Below are positions 43,142 through 52,468 of a stretch of DNA of 64,000 nucleotides, piece by piece. The position numbers were made by a program, and so were the translations under genes. Each line of letters starts with the position of its first letter. Position 1 is the first letter of the stretch. Under the pieces are notes generated by a model. That model did not search any database. It saw only the letters and a list, made by a program, of their open reading frames with translations, and was not told where the DNA came from. The DNA lies in assembly GCA_025359445.1 (NCBI GenBank), contig JANYGB010000034.1, forward strand, positions 62,001-126,000, given 5' to 3'. Origin of the DNA: Sphingomonadaceae bacterium. GTDB lineage: Bacteria > Pseudomonadota > Alphaproteobacteria > Sphingomonadales > Sphingomonadaceae.

Positions 43142-43570
43142 TCAGGCGAGGTTGGCGGGGCCGAAGGCATGCGGCAGCAAAGCTGACAGAAGTATCTCGA
43201 GGACCTCGACCTCGCCCACGCACCACACCGTGGGATCGGTTCCGCCAAGCTGCGCCACTTCGCTCAGCATCTGGCGGCAGCGCCCGCACGGGCTGACCGG
43301 CGCTCCGCTGCCAAGCTGGCCCGCCTTGCCGCCGATCACCGCCACCGCTTCAAGCTGGCCGCGCAAACCGTCCGACAGCAGCTTGCCCACCGCGACTGTC
43401 TCGGCGCACAGGGTCAGGCCATAGCTGGCATTTTCGACATTGGCGCCGGTGACCACGCTGCCATCGGCAAAGCCCAGCGCCGCGCCGACATGGTATTGCG
43501 AATAGGGCGCGTAGGCGCCAGCGGCGGCTTCGCGGGCAGCTTGGATCAGGCTGTCTTTAGTCCAGCTCAT
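43142..43570 (-). CDS. cdd: Cytidine deaminase
   Basis: This 142-aa enzyme has the deaminase zinc motif Cys55-Ala-Glu57 and PCGRCRQ (Cys95, Cys98). It converts cytidine/deoxycytidine to uridine/deoxyuridine in pyrimidine salvage. ATG 43570 (MSWTKDSLIQ) was chosen; upstream codons add unrelated residues. It overlaps the upstream GH25-like gene by 4 bases. This is the tetrameric type by length. Confidence 0.95.
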   Translation of the reverse strand: MSWTKDSLIQAAREAAAGAYAPYSQYHVGAALGFADGSVVTGANVENASYGLTLCAETVAVGKLLSDGLRGQLEAVAVIGGKAGQLGSGAPVSPCGRCRQMLSEVAQLGGTDPTVWCVGEVEVLEILLSALLPHAFGPANLA

Positions 43571-44265
43571 TTGCCCACCACTACCCAGCGCAGCGCGCCG
43601 TCGCTGGCTTCGCTGTCGAGCATCTGATTGGCAGTCCACAGCATCCACGGTCTTCCGGCATAATCGGGGCTGAGCCGCGTGCGCACCAGCCACAGGTTGC
43701 GATCGATTTTCGCCGCGAGGTGATAGCGCTTCTCGAAGCTGCTCGAAATCTTGAGGATGGTCGGCTTGCCGGTGTGCGTTTCGATCTGGTTGAGGAAAGT
43801 CATCAGTTCGCTGGTCACCGCGGCATCACTGATCCTGATCGGGCAATCCTCAGCCAGCAGATCGAGATCGACCGCGGGCGGCAGCATCGTCCGGTCGCGC
43901 GGGACCACGGTGACAAAATTGGCGGCCTGCTTTTCGGCTGGCTGGCACGGATCGTATTTGTGCACTGCGCCGACTTGCAGCCGGGCTGATCGTGCGTCTT
44001 CCAGGTTCTTCACGAACGCGGGATCGCGGGCAAAGGCGCTGGCCGAGGCATCGAGATAAGCAAAGCTGGCACCAATCGCCTTGGCTGCCCTCCAGTCGAC
44101 CGCGCCGTCATCGCTGCCCACCTCGATCCCCTGGACCGGGAAATCGGCGCGGCCCGGGCGCCAGTGATGGAGGCTCCACCAGGCCCAGCCCGCTGCCAAC
44201 AGCGCGAGCAACACCAGCGCGCCCAGCAGGCGCAGCCGCGATGCGCGGGATTTTCGTCGTGCCAT
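43567..44265 (-). CDS. GH25-like (lysozyme-fold) membrane-anchored protein, probably degenerate
   Basis: This 232-aa protein has one transmembrane segment (about 10-30) and then the GH25 pattern: VQGIEVGSDDGAVDWRA, FAYLDASAS, PPAVDLD and ISSSFEKRY. GH25 catalytic positions are altered: GIDVS reads GIEVG and the DxE pair reads DLD. It may have lost muramidase activity. It overlaps cdd and may be in one transcript with it and UPF0262. Confidence 0.75.
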   Translation of the reverse strand: MARRKSRASRLRLLGALVLLALLAAGWAWWSLHHWRPGRADFPVQGIEVGSDDGAVDWRAAKAIGASFAYLDASASAFARDPAFVKNLEDARSARLQVGAVHKYDPCQPAEKQAANFVTVVPRDRTMLPPAVDLDLLAEDCPIRISDAAVTSELMTFLNQIETHTGKPTILKISSSFEKRYHLAAKIDRNLWLVRTRLSPDYAGRPWMLWTANQMLDSEASDGALRWVVVGK

Positions 44266-44283
44266 AGTGTGATTCGTGACCCC

Positions 44284-44766
44284 TCATCCGCGGATATGCA
44301 GCACGCAGATCAAAGTGAACAGCCGCCGCGCAGTGGCAAAGTCGGTTTCCACCTTTCCCGCCAGCCGCTCAACCAGCATTTCCGCCGCTTCGTTGTGAAC
44401 CCCGCGGCGGGCCATGTCGATCGTCTCGATCTCGCTCGCGGTGGCTTTGCGGATCGCTTGGTAATAGCTGTCGCAGATCGCGAAATAGTCGCGGATCGGG
44501 CGGCGGAACCGGCCCAGGCCGAGCACCAGCAGTTCGAGCACCTGGCCGTCCTCGTCGCTCACTTCGAGCGCCAGCCGGCCTTCTTCGACCGCCAGCTTGA
44601 TCCGGTACGGCCCTTGGTGCCCTGCTTCCCACGCGCGCAGCGGTTTGAAGGTATTTTCCTCGATCAGGTCGAAGATCGCGATGCGGCGCTCCTGCTCGAT
44701 ATCGGCATTGCGCCACAGGATCGTTGCTTCATCAAGCTCGATATGAATGATCCGGGGGTCCGCCAT
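44284..44766 (-). CDS. UPF0262 family protein
   Basis: This 160-aa protein starts MADPRIIHIELDE and matches UPF0262, conserved in alphaproteobacteria: LIEENTFKPL, GPYRIKLAVEEGRL and RRLFTLICVLHIRG. No biochemical role is known. ATG 44766 is used because homologues start at that point. It lies 18 bases from the GH25-like gene, on the same strand. Confidence 0.88.
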   Translation of the reverse strand: MADPRIIHIELDEATILWRNADIEQERRIAIFDLIEENTFKPLRAWEAGHQGPYRIKLAVEEGRLALEVSDEDGQVLELLVLGLGRFRRPIRDYFAICDSYYQAIRKATASEIETIDMARRGVHNEAAEMLVERLAGKVETDFATARRLFTLICVLHIRG

Positions 44767-44837
44767 GCTGGCGCGGCTTCTCGCAAATGCAACATGGCGC
44801 GGCAAGGAGAAGGTTTGAAGATAGGTTTGAAGAGGTT

Positions 44838-45017
44838 TTCGCGCAGAGATCGCAGAGACCGCAGAGAAGGGGGACGCAGAGAGTTTGTGATTGCCGCGTA
44901 GCCGCTTTCAGATCCATCGTCGCGATTGCCACGGCGTTGGCGGAGTTCAGGAGCCTGCGGCTCAGCGTAGGAATTCTGCGCCTCTCTTCTCTGCGGACTC
45001 TGCGATCTCTGCGCGAA
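44838..45017. repeat. Dispersed GCGCAGAG palindromic repeat, copy 4
   Basis: It begins TTCGCGCAGAGATCGCAGAG and ends TGCGATCTCTGCGCGAA. The core includes GAGCCTGCGGCTCAGCG, as in copy 3. It lies between the divergent UPF0262 and dnaB genes, where their promoters would be. Confidence 0.9.
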
Positions 45018-45105
45018 ACAAATCTTCCTTCATCCCCGCTATCCACAGGACAATTTCGCCAGCACCCGCTTGCGCCGCTAAGCACCCGCGCGCATTGAGC
45101 CTGAC

Positions 45106-46614
45106 ATGGCCGAGACCGATCTGATCACCCGTCCCGATGAAATCGCTGCGCGTGCGCTGCCCTCCAATGTCGAGGCTGAGGCCGCGTTTTTGGGGGCCGC
45201 GCTGATTGATAACCGGGTGATCGAAGAGCTCAACACACCCTTGCGGCCCGAACATTATTTCGAGCCGGTCCACGCCCGGATTTACGAGCGCATCCTGCAA
45301 TTGCTTGACCGCAAGGCAGTGGTGACGCCCGTAACCCTCCGGCCCTATTTCGAAGCCGACGAAGCGCTCAAGGACCTGGGCGGCGCGGCTTATCTGGCGC
45401 GGCTGACGTCCGATGGCCAAGGCCTGCTTGCGCCGCGCGAACTGGCCGAGCAGATTTATGACCTCGCCCTGCTGCGCGAACTGGTTTCGGTTGGGCGCAA
45501 CCTGGTCAACTCCGCGCTCGATACCAGTGAAAGCGTCGAGCCGATGGAGCAGATCGCGGCGGCTGAAGCGGCGCTATACCAAGTGGCCGAAGGTGCAGCG
45601 ACCGGCAGCGAGGCGCAGCCGTTCGCGGTTTCCACCCGCACCGCACTGGGCATGATCGAGCAGGCGCTGCTTTCTGGCGGGCACATCTCGGGCAAGACCA
45701 CCGGGCTGACTTCGATCAACGAAAAGATCGGCGGACTGCACGATTCGGATTTGATCATCCTCGCGGGCCGTCCGGGCATGGGCAAGACTGCACTTGCGAC
45801 CAATATCGCCTTCAACGCCGCCGACCGCCTGCGCCGCGATCTGGCTGACGGGATTGCGCCTGACAAGTCGGTCGGCGCGGCCACCGCGTTCTTCAGTCTG
45901 GAAATGAGCGCGGACCAGCTTGCCACGCGTATCCTGGCCGAGCAATCGGGGATCAGCAGCGAAGCCCTGCGCATGGGTAAAATCAGCCGCGAGGATTTCC
46001 AGCAGCTGTCGTTCGCCAGCCAGCGCCTCGCCGAGCTGCCGCTGTACATCGACGATACCCCGGCGCTGTCGATCGCCGCACTCCGCACCCGCGCGCGGCG
46101 GCTCAAGCGGCGCCACGATATCGGGCTGGTGGTGGTCGATTACCTCCAGCTGTTGCAAGGATCGGGCCGCAGCACCGATAACCGGGTCAACGAAATCTCC
46201 GAGATCAGCCGCGGGCTCAAGACGCTGGCCAAAGAGCTCGGCGTGCCGGTGATTGCGCTGTCGCAGCTCAGCCGCGCGGTCGAACAGCGCGAGGACAAGC
46301 GCCCGCAGCTGTCAGATTTGCGCGAATCGGGCTCGATCGAGCAGGACGCCGATATGGTCTGGTTCGTGTTCCGCGAAGACTATTACATCGCCAACAAAGA
46401 GCCCAAACAGCCGACCGACAGTGATGACGGCAAGACTCATGAGCTGCATTCGGCTTGGGCGTCCGAGATGGAGCGGGTCCACGGCCTCGCCGAATTGATA
46501 GTCGCCAAGCAGCGCCACGGCTCGACCGGCAAGGTCCGGCTGCGGTTTGAAGCACGCATCACCAAGTTCAGCGATCTTGCCGAAGACAATATGGCTGGGC
46601 ACAGCTACGATTAG
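45106..46614 (+). CDS. dnaB: Replicative DNA helicase DnaB
   Basis: This 502-aa protein has the N-terminal helical domain (about 15-120, starting LPSNVEAEAAFLGAALID) and a RecA-fold C-terminal domain. Walker A is AGRPGMGKTA (about 222-231), Walker B is VVVDYLQLL and the arginine finger region is EISRGLKTLAKEL. It is the hexameric replication-fork helicase. The start matches homologues. An inserted stretch near EPKQPTDSDDG (about 430) is acidic and variable in the family. Confidence 0.97.
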   Translation: MAETDLITRPDEIAARALPSNVEAEAAFLGAALIDNRVIEELNTPLRPEHYFEPVHARIYERILQLLDRKAVVTPVTLRPYFEADEALKDLGGAAYLARLTSDGQGLLAPRELAEQIYDLALLRELVSVGRNLVNSALDTSESVEPMEQIAAAEAALYQVAEGAATGSEAQPFAVSTRTALGMIEQALLSGGHISGKTTGLTSINEKIGGLHDSDLIILAGRPGMGKTALATNIAFNAADRLRRDLADGIAPDKSVGAATAFFSLEMSADQLATRILAEQSGISSEALRMGKISREDFQQLSFASQRLAELPLYIDDTPALSIAALRTRARRLKRRHDIGLVVVDYLQLLQGSGRSTDNRVNEISEISRGLKTLAKELGVPVIALSQLSRAVEQREDKRPQLSDLRESGSIEQDADMVWFVFREDYYIANKEPKQPTDSDDGKTHELHSAWASEMERVHGLAELIVAKQRHGSTGKVRLRFEARITKFSDLAEDNMAGHSYD

Positions 46615-46660
46615 CTCGCCTAAATTATCGTTATATGTCAACGGTTTATGCGAATATTTC

Positions 46661-46695
46661 TTGACTTATCAAAGCGATGCCGGGTAAGCGCCGTA
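46661..46695 (+). promoter_or_regulatory. Candidate rpoZ promoter
   Basis: TTGACT (46661-46666) has a good -35 consensus, with GTAAGC (46684-46689) as a poor -10 at 17 bases. It is the only sigma-70-like site seen in the 113-base dnaB-rpoZ gap. Confidence 0.3.
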
Positions 46696-46727
46696 CTTTC
46701 CCGGATATCTCATGAATTGGAGTGCCC

Positions 46728-47072
46728 ATGGCGCGCGTTACCGTTGAAGATTGCGTCGACAAGATTCCCAACCGGTTCGACCTGGTGCTGCTCGCCGCTC
46801 AGCGTGCGCGCGAGATTTCGGGCGGGGCCGAACTGACCATCGACCGTGACCGTGATAAGAACCCGGTGGTCGCCTTGCGCGAAATCGCCGACGTTACCGT
46901 GCGGCCCGACCTGCTCAAGGAATCGGTGATCAACTCGCTCCAGCGCGTGCTGCCGGAAGACGATGACGAGGTCGATGATGTCGGCTCGCTCAGCCAGTCG
47001 GCCGAAGCGCTGCGGATTACCGCTGCTGCGCCGGTTCGCAACACCTCGATCGGCGGCGATTACGAGGGGTAA
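46728..47072 (+). CDS. rpoZ: RNA polymerase omega subunit
   Basis: This 114-aa protein starts [20 protein letters not shown] and has the omega domain [11 protein letters not shown], with a C-terminal acidic tail. Omega stabilises the beta-prime subunit and binds ppGpp at its interface. ATG 46728 is used over the GTG at 46722. No spoT or rpoZ-linked gene follows directly, but a hairpin terminator does. Confidence 0.96.
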   Translation: MARVTVEDCVDKIPNRFDLVLLAAQRAREISGGAELTIDRDRDKNPVVALREIADVTVRPDLLKESVINSLQRVLPEDDDEVDDVGSLSQSAEALRITAAAPVRNTSIGGDYEG

Positions 47073-47098
47073 GCCCTTCGCTCTTATCCAGCTTAAAC

Positions 47099-47131
47099 GG
47101 GCCCGCTTCCGCGTCGGAGGCGGGCCTTTTT
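47099..47131. terminator. Terminator between rpoZ and the 126-aa gene
   Basis: GGCCCGCTTCC and GGAGGCGGGCC form a long stem with one G-U pair, followed by TTTTT on the plus strand. It also closes the convergent gene. Confidence 0.9.
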
Positions 47132-47135
47132 GCAA

Positions 47136-47516
47136 TCAGCGGCGGCAGGGATATTTCTTGATGAAGAATTCCGCCATCGCTTGCTTCATCGAAACCCGCG
47201 GGCGGATGTTGGCCGAGTAGCTCCTCAAAAATCCAAGCAGTTCGTTTGTATCGAGCCCGGTCCCCGGGGGCGGGCAGCTCGAGGGACGTCCAGCAGCACG
47301 TTCCTTGATCAGCCGTGCCTTATAGGCCTCGGCAGCAGCTTTCCCTTCAGCTTTCAGGAGATCGACGTCGCCCGAAAACATTGCCATCGGGCCTTTGGCC
47401 TGGAGAGCGTCCGCCTTGGCGAGAAACAGGCCGACGTTCATATCGCCGGGCGCTGCCAGTGCCGGCGCGACCAACGCCAAACTTGTGACCAGCATCAGAA
47501 AGACGCGCTTGAACAT
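47136..47516 (-). CDS. Secreted hypothetical protein (126 aa)
   Basis: The signal peptide (MFKRVFLMLVTSLALV) is cleaved near APALAAPG. The mature protein has FLAKADALQAKGPMAMFS, RAAGRPSSCPPPG and a final KYPCRR. These motifs recur in sphingomonad periplasmic proteins, and a distant likeness to the Rap1a/Tai immunity fold is possible but not certain. Two Cys may form a disulfide. It is convergent with rpoZ. Confidence 0.7.
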   Translation of the reverse strand: MFKRVFLMLVTSLALVAPALAAPGDMNVGLFLAKADALQAKGPMAMFSGDVDLLKAEGKAAAEAYKARLIKERAAGRPSSCPPPGTGLDTNELLGFLRSYSANIRPRVSMKQAMAEFFIKKYPCRR

Positions 47517-47605
47517 TCGTTTCCCCTGTTTCGACTGTGGACCATGGCTTGACCGTTGCCAGCTTGCCAGACCATGAATGGCGCGGCGGCAGGGAGTGTA
47601 GGGCA

Positions 47606-48694
47606 GTGAGCGATCCAGGACAATTGATCGGCGATATTGCGGCAGGGGCCTTGGCCGCGCGCGCGGCAGAACCCGCGCATGGCGAAGTTGGCGCCATTAT
47701 TGGCGATGGCCACAGCCACGAAGCAGCCTGCCTCAACTGCGGCACAAGGTTGGTCGGCAGCCACTGCCACAGTTGCGGCCAGGCGGCGCATGTCCACAGG
47801 ACCATTGCGGCGTTCTTCCATGATCTGGTCCACGGGGTGTTCCACTTCGAAGGGAAGATCTGGCGCACCTTGCCAATGCTCGCATGGCACCCTGGCCGCC
47901 TGACCCGCGAATATATTGATGGCCGCCGCGCCAGTTATGTCAGCCCGATCGCGCTGTTCCTGTTCGTGGTGTTCCTGACTTTCGCGCTGTTCAATCTGGC
48001 CGGCGACCCGATCCATTTCGATAAGAACAACAATGCCGTGATTGGACCCAACGGCGCGACGGCGGAAGGCGAAGCGGTCAAACAGGTCGCTGCGATCAAG
48101 GCTGAGCTGGCAGCCGCTGAGAAAGTGGACCAGCCCACTGCAGCTATCGAGGGCAAGCTGGTCGGGGCCGAGGCGGCACTTGAAGGCATTCGCAACGGGA
48201 ACACCAATAACATCGGCAAAGGTCCGCCAATCAAAGTTTCATCTGGCGCTGGATCGGGACCCGACTGGGCAAAAGGCATCAACGAGGGCTGGGACCGCGC
48301 CACGCAGAACCCGGACCTGGCGCTCTACAAGGTTCAGTCGAGCGCTTACAAATACAGCTGGTTGCTGATCCCGCTGAGCGTGCCGTTCGTGTGGCTGTTG
48401 TTCCCGTTCAACCGCCGCTTCCGCCTTTACGATCACACCGTGTTCGTCACCTATTCACTGTGTTTCATGCTGATCGTGCTGGCTGCGATTACCGCGATCA
48501 ATGTCTGGACTTCGCTGGGCGGATTGATCGCGGTGCTGATGCTCTACGTTCCGTTTCACATGCACCGGCAACTGCGTAAGACCTATGGGCTCAGCCGCCG
48601 AGGGGCGTTGTGGCGCACCATGGCACTGGGCTTTTTCGCCATTATCGCCCTGACGCTGTTCGCGCTGGCGGTGCTGGGGCTGTCAATTGGCTGA
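47606..48694 (+). CDS. DUF3667 membrane protein with zinc ribbon
   Basis: The 362-aa protein has an N-terminal zinc ribbon (CLNCG and CHSCGQ, about 39-57). Four or five membrane helices follow, in the segments YVSPIALFLFVVFLTF, LLIPLSVPFVWLL, SLCFMLIVLAAIT and the C-terminus. A low-complexity loop lies at about 150-230. GTG 47606 is the probable start, as the longer frame does not extend the domain. Members have no known function. Confidence 0.85.
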   Translation: MSDPGQLIGDIAAGALAARAAEPAHGEVGAIIGDGHSHEAACLNCGTRLVGSHCHSCGQAAHVHRTIAAFFHDLVHGVFHFEGKIWRTLPMLAWHPGRLTREYIDGRRASYVSPIALFLFVVFLTFALFNLAGDPIHFDKNNNAVIGPNGATAEGEAVKQVAAIKAELAAAEKVDQPTAAIEGKLVGAEAALEGIRNGNTNNIGKGPPIKVSSGAGSGPDWAKGINEGWDRATQNPDLALYKVQSSAYKYSWLLIPLSVPFVWLLFPFNRRFRLYDHTVFVTYSLCFMLIVLAAITAINVWTSLGGLIAVLMLYVPFHMHRQLRKTYGLSRRGALWRTMALGFFAIIALTLFALAVLGLSIG

Positions 48695-48719
48695 GCCCGA
48701 CCCGTGAATGCACGTCCCT

Positions 48720-48749
48720 CGTCATTGCTTCGTTTCACTCGCAATGACG
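48720..48749. repeat. CGTCATTGC hairpin
   Basis: CGTCATTGC and GCAATGACG are perfect 9-base arms around 12 bases. It is a short member of the same family as the element at 21598 and lies between the convergent DUF3667 and ftsH genes. Confidence 0.85.
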
Positions 48750-48767
48750 AAGTGAGCGGGAAGGAGG

Positions 48768-50708
48768 TCAGGCCTTATCCCGTGCCGCCACGCCGACAAA
48801 GCGCTTGCCCGCACGAGGGATCGCCGAACCGCGCACAGGGGTCAGCCCTGAACCCGGCGCAGGTGCATCGGGCCGGTTGATCTTGCCGGTGTCCACCAAT
48901 GACCTGATCTCGTCGCCGGTCAGCGTCTCGTATTCAAGCAGCGCATTGGCAACCGTGTGCAGCTGATCAGTATGGCCGTTGATAACCTCACGCGCGCGGT
49001 TGAGCCCGCCTTCGACCAGCCGCTTGATTTCGGTATCGATCAATTGGGCGGTCTCGTTCGACATGCTGTGCCGCACGCTCTGCGAATAACCGAGATAGCC
49101 ACCGCCTTGCTCTTCCTCGTATTCGAGCGGGCCGAGCGCTTCCGACATGCCCCAGCGCAGGACCATCGCGCGGGCCAGTTTTGTCGCTTGCTGGATATCA
49201 CCCGAAGCGCCTGACGAGACCTTCTGGTGGCCGAAGATCACCTCTTCGGCGACCCGGCCGCCCATCACTGTCGCCAGATCGGCGAACATCTTGTCGCGGT
49301 GGTAAGAATAATTGTCACGCTCGGGCATGCTCACGACCATGCCCAGCGCGCCGCCGCGCGGAATGATCGTCGCCTTGTGGATCGGGTCCGAAGCCGGTTC
49401 GTGCATGCGTACGAGCGCATGACCAGCTTCGTGGTAAGCGGTCATCTTCTTCTCATCATCGGTCATCACCAGCGATTTCCACTCGGTGCCCATGATAATC
49501 CGGTCCTTGGCGGTTTCGAACTCCGCCATTGCCACCAGCCGCTTAGCGCGCCGCGCCGCCATCAGCGCGGCTTCGTTGACCAGGTTGGCCAGATCCGCGC
49601 CGGACATGCCCGGCGTGCCGCGCGCCAGCGTGCGCGCGTCGACGTCGGGTGCCAGCGGCACCTTCTTCATGTGGACCTGAAGGATCTGCTCGCGCCCCTC
49701 GATATCGGGCAGGGGTACGGTGATCCGGCGGTCGAACCGGCCCGGGCGGAGCAGCGCAGGATCGAGCACATCGGGGCGGTTGGTCGCAGCGATGATGATG
49801 ATGCCTTCGTTGGCCTCGAACCCGTCCATCTCGACCAAGAGCTGGTTAAGCGTCTGCTCGCGTTCGTCGTTCGAATTGCCCAGACCCGAGCCGCGATGGC
49901 GGCCGACTGCGTCGATTTCATCGATGAACACGATGCACGGCGCGTTGCGCTTGGCTTGCTCGAACATGTCGCGGACCCGGCTCGCGCCGACGCCGACGAA
50001 CATCTCGACAAAGTCCGAGCCCGAAATGGTGAAGAACGGCACCCCCGCCTCGCCCGCGATTGCGCGCGCCAACAGGGTCTTGCCGGTCCCGGGCGAGCCG
50101 ACCAGCAGCGCGCCCTTGGGGATTTGGCCGCCGAGCTTGGCGAAGCGGCTAGGGTCTTTGAGGAACTCGACGATTTCCTCCAGTTCCTCGCGCGCTTCAT
50201 CGATCCCGGCAACGTCGGCAAAGGTTACCCGGCCCTGCTTTTCGGTGAGCATCTTGGCCTTGCTCTTGCCAAAGCCCATCGCGCCGCCAGCGCCGCCGCT
50301 CTTCTGCATCTGGCGCAGCACGAAGACCGCAAGACCCAGAAACAGCAGCACCGGCAAGACCTGGATCAGCAGCACCACGAACAGGCTGCTCTCTTCGGGC
50401 GGCTTGCCGTCATAGCGCGTGCCGCTGTCCTGCAGCAGGGCTTGAAGCGTGGTATCGTTGGGGATCGGCACGGTGGTGAACGGCTTGTCGTCCTTGTACT
50501 TGCCAAGGATCTTGGTTTCGCCGACCTGGACCGAAGCGACTTGCCCGGCCTGGACCTTGGCGCGGAAATCCGAATAGGAAATCTGGGTCGCCGCCGTATC
50601 GCTGCGCGGATTGAAGACTGAGACCAGCAGCGCCAGCACCAGCGCAATTCCGCCCCAGATCATCAGGTTCTTCATCCAGGGACTACCGCTCGGCTGTTCC
50701 TCGTTCAT
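48768..50708 (-). CDS. ftsH: ATP-dependent zinc metalloprotease FtsH
   Basis: The 646-aa inner-membrane protease has two N-terminal membrane helices (about 12-30 and 108-130) with a periplasmic domain between. The AAA+ core has Walker A GSPGTGKT (204-211) and Walker B IVFIDEID, and the zinc motif is HEAGH (426-430). It degrades misfolded membrane proteins and regulatory factors. ATG 50708 (MNEEQPSG) replaces a longer frame to 50957. Confidence 0.97.
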   Translation of the reverse strand: MNEEQPSGSPWMKNLMIWGGIALVLALLVSVFNPRSDTAATQISYSDFRAKVQAGQVASVQVGETKILGKYKDDKPFTTVPIPNDTTLQALLQDSGTRYDGKPPEESSLFVVLLIQVLPVLLFLGLAVFVLRQMQKSGGAGGAMGFGKSKAKMLTEKQGRVTFADVAGIDEAREELEEIVEFLKDPSRFAKLGGQIPKGALLVGSPGTGKTLLARAIAGEAGVPFFTISGSDFVEMFVGVGASRVRDMFEQAKRNAPCIVFIDEIDAVGRHRGSGLGNSNDEREQTLNQLLVEMDGFEANEGIIIIAATNRPDVLDPALLRPGRFDRRITVPLPDIEGREQILQVHMKKVPLAPDVDARTLARGTPGMSGADLANLVNEAALMAARRAKRLVAMAEFETAKDRIIMGTEWKSLVMTDDEKKMTAYHEAGHALVRMHEPASDPIHKATIIPRGGALGMVVSMPERDNYSYHRDKMFADLATVMGGRVAEEVIFGHQKVSSGASGDIQQATKLARAMVLRWGMSEALGPLEYEEEQGGGYLGYSQSVRHSMSNETAQLIDTEIKRLVEGGLNRAREVINGHTDQLHTVANALLEYETLTGDEIRSLVDTGKINRPDAPAPGSGLTPVRGSAIPRAGKRFVGVAARDKA

Positions 50709-50829
50709 GCGCACCAGATCCTTTCGCGCCCTATGTAAGGCGGCGGTGATGAACTGCAAGCTAACGGCGTGTTCGCGGCGGCTTGTCAGGCCGGTTCGCG
50801 CCATGCACAAGGCGGGCAAGGGGCCCCGT

Positions 50830-51966
50830 ATGAACCAGACACTAGCCGATCCGACCGACCGCTTTGCCGCTTGGACACGCTTTTCAGCGCGATTGCTGCT
50901 GGTGGCGATTGCCGCGCTGCTAGTGCTGGCGGCCTTGGTTCCGATCACTGCGGGCAAGATGGAAAAGCCGGTCGTGGGCTTTGTCGAAGCGGTGGCAGGT
51001 GGAAAGACTAGCGTGACTGCCGAGCGTCCTCGCGACGATGACCTTGCCCTATATGACCGGGTGATTCAGCGGATCGGACGCGGCGAGAATTACTACGTTG
51101 CGGTCGCTGAAGAACACCGCAAGAGCGACTACCCGCTGCGTCCCGGGGTTGCTGTGCGGCTGCCGACGCTGGCATACCTCGATCTGTGGCTGGGTGACCG
51201 CGGGCAAGGGTCCGATGTGCTGGTACCAGGTGAAATGTTGGCCGCATTGGCGCTGTTGTTGGCGGTGGTCTGGGCCTGGTGGAAGCGGCTCGGCGCAGAG
51301 CCGGGCGGGGCGCGGTTCCAGCGGATCGGCACCGCTTTAATGTTCATGGGGGCTTCGCTGGGCCTTAACCGCTACTATTTCGTGCTGCACGAACTGTGGG
51401 CCGGGATGCTGATCGCGCTGTCATTGGCATTGCACCGCCCTGGCCAGCGCTGGCTGGGCGCGGTGCTGGTTGCCGCGCTGGCGCTGGCGATCCGCGAACA
51501 TGCGCTGCCCTATGTGATGCTGATGGCCGCACTGGCGCTGTGGCGGCGCGATTGGAAAGAAGGCGCGGCATGGCTCGCGGTCATTGCGGCGTTTTGCGCC
51601 TATCTTGGGCTGCACCTCTATTTCGTGGCTCAGCAAGTCCGCCCCGATGATGTGACTGGGCCCAGCTGGCTGATGCTGCGCGGGCTGTCGGGCTGGCTAT
51701 CAAGCGTCGTCTTGTCGAGCAACCTGCGGTTCCTGCCGCATTATGTGGCGGGGCCGCTGGTATTGTTGATGGTGCTGGGCTGGGCCGGTTGGCGCAGTCC
51801 GCTCGGCAGCACCGCGACGCTGCTGTTCCTCGGTTACGGGTTACTGTTCATGGTCGCTGGCCGGACGGATAACTTTTACTGGGGCGCGGTGATTGCACCC
51901 GAGATGTTTGTGGGCCTCGCGTTCATGCCGCGCGCGGTGCGCTCGCTGGCAAAAGCTGCGCGTTAG
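50830..51966 (+). CDS. Polytopic membrane protein of unknown function
   Basis: This 378-aa protein has about nine hydrophobic segments, the first at 19-40, with a periplasmic loop of about 75 residues after it ([24 protein letters not shown]). The layout resembles GT-C glycosyltransferases, but I see no diagnostic motif. The GTG/ATG choice is set by ATG 50830. It is divergent from ftsH and convergent with the DUF4345 gene (4-base overlap). Confidence 0.7.
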   Translation: MNQTLADPTDRFAAWTRFSARLLLVAIAALLVLAALVPITAGKMEKPVVGFVEAVAGGKTSVTAERPRDDDLALYDRVIQRIGRGENYYVAVAEEHRKSDYPLRPGVAVRLPTLAYLDLWLGDRGQGSDVLVPGEMLAALALLLAVVWAWWKRLGAEPGGARFQRIGTALMFMGASLGLNRYYFVLHELWAGMLIALSLALHRPGQRWLGAVLVAALALAIREHALPYVMLMAALALWRRDWKEGAAWLAVIAAFCAYLGLHLYFVAQQVRPDDVTGPSWLMLRGLSGWLSSVVLSSNLRFLPHYVAGPLVLLMVLGWAGWRSPLGSTATLLFLGYGLLFMVAGRTDNFYWGAVIAPEMFVGLAFMPRAVRSLAKAAR

Positions 51967-52361
51967 CCGGTCAGTTCAGCCACCTTGTGATGGGGGACCC
52001 AGCGCCAGCCAAGCACGAGCAGGATGACCTGTCCCGCCTCGGCTGCCATGGGCAGGTAGAACCCCGGGCCGCTGCCGCTTAGCATGAGGGTCAACAACCG
52101 GCCAAACAAGGCGATGCCGAACAAGGCCGCCGGGACCAGCAGGACATCGCCGTTGCGCTTCCAAGCGCCGCGCAGCATGCACAAGCCGATGACCACAAAA
52201 AACGCCGTAAAATCGGCGCGCAGCGTGGCCAGCCCAAGTTGACCAGTGTATGAGACGCCAAGGCCCGCGGCCGCGCCGGCAGGATCGAACAGGTAGCTCA
52301 GCCCGAGCAACAGGTTGAACATCCCCGCCACAAAAATCAGGCCGATCAAGATTGTGCGCAC
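51963..52361 (-). CDS. DUF4345-like small membrane protein
   Basis: The frame has four hydrophobic segments over about 132 residues, with LRADFTAFFVVIGLCMLRGAW in the middle, typical of DUF4345. GTG 52361 after GAAGGG is preferred; the longer frame starts at 52451. No role is known. Confidence 0.75.
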   Translation of the reverse strand: MRTILIGLIFVAGMFNLLLGLSYLFDPAGAAAGLGVSYTGQLGLATLRADFTAFFVVIGLCMLRGAWKRNGDVLLVPAALFGIALFGRLLTLMLSGSGPGFYLPMAAEAGQVILLVLGWRWVPHHKVAELTG

Positions 52362-52468
52362 GGTGTTAACCCTTCCCTGCAATGCGATCTTTGCCACTGT
52401 GGCCCATAGGATTGCTTTAATCAAAGCCTGTTGCGCGCAGAGGAACGACATTGCACAAGCGGGTCACC

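Noticed and set aside
49227..50621. 464-aa frame antisense to ftsH
   Set aside because: It mirrors the ftsH codons and has no homologous features. Similar shadows occur at 57146-58528 and 60480-62072.
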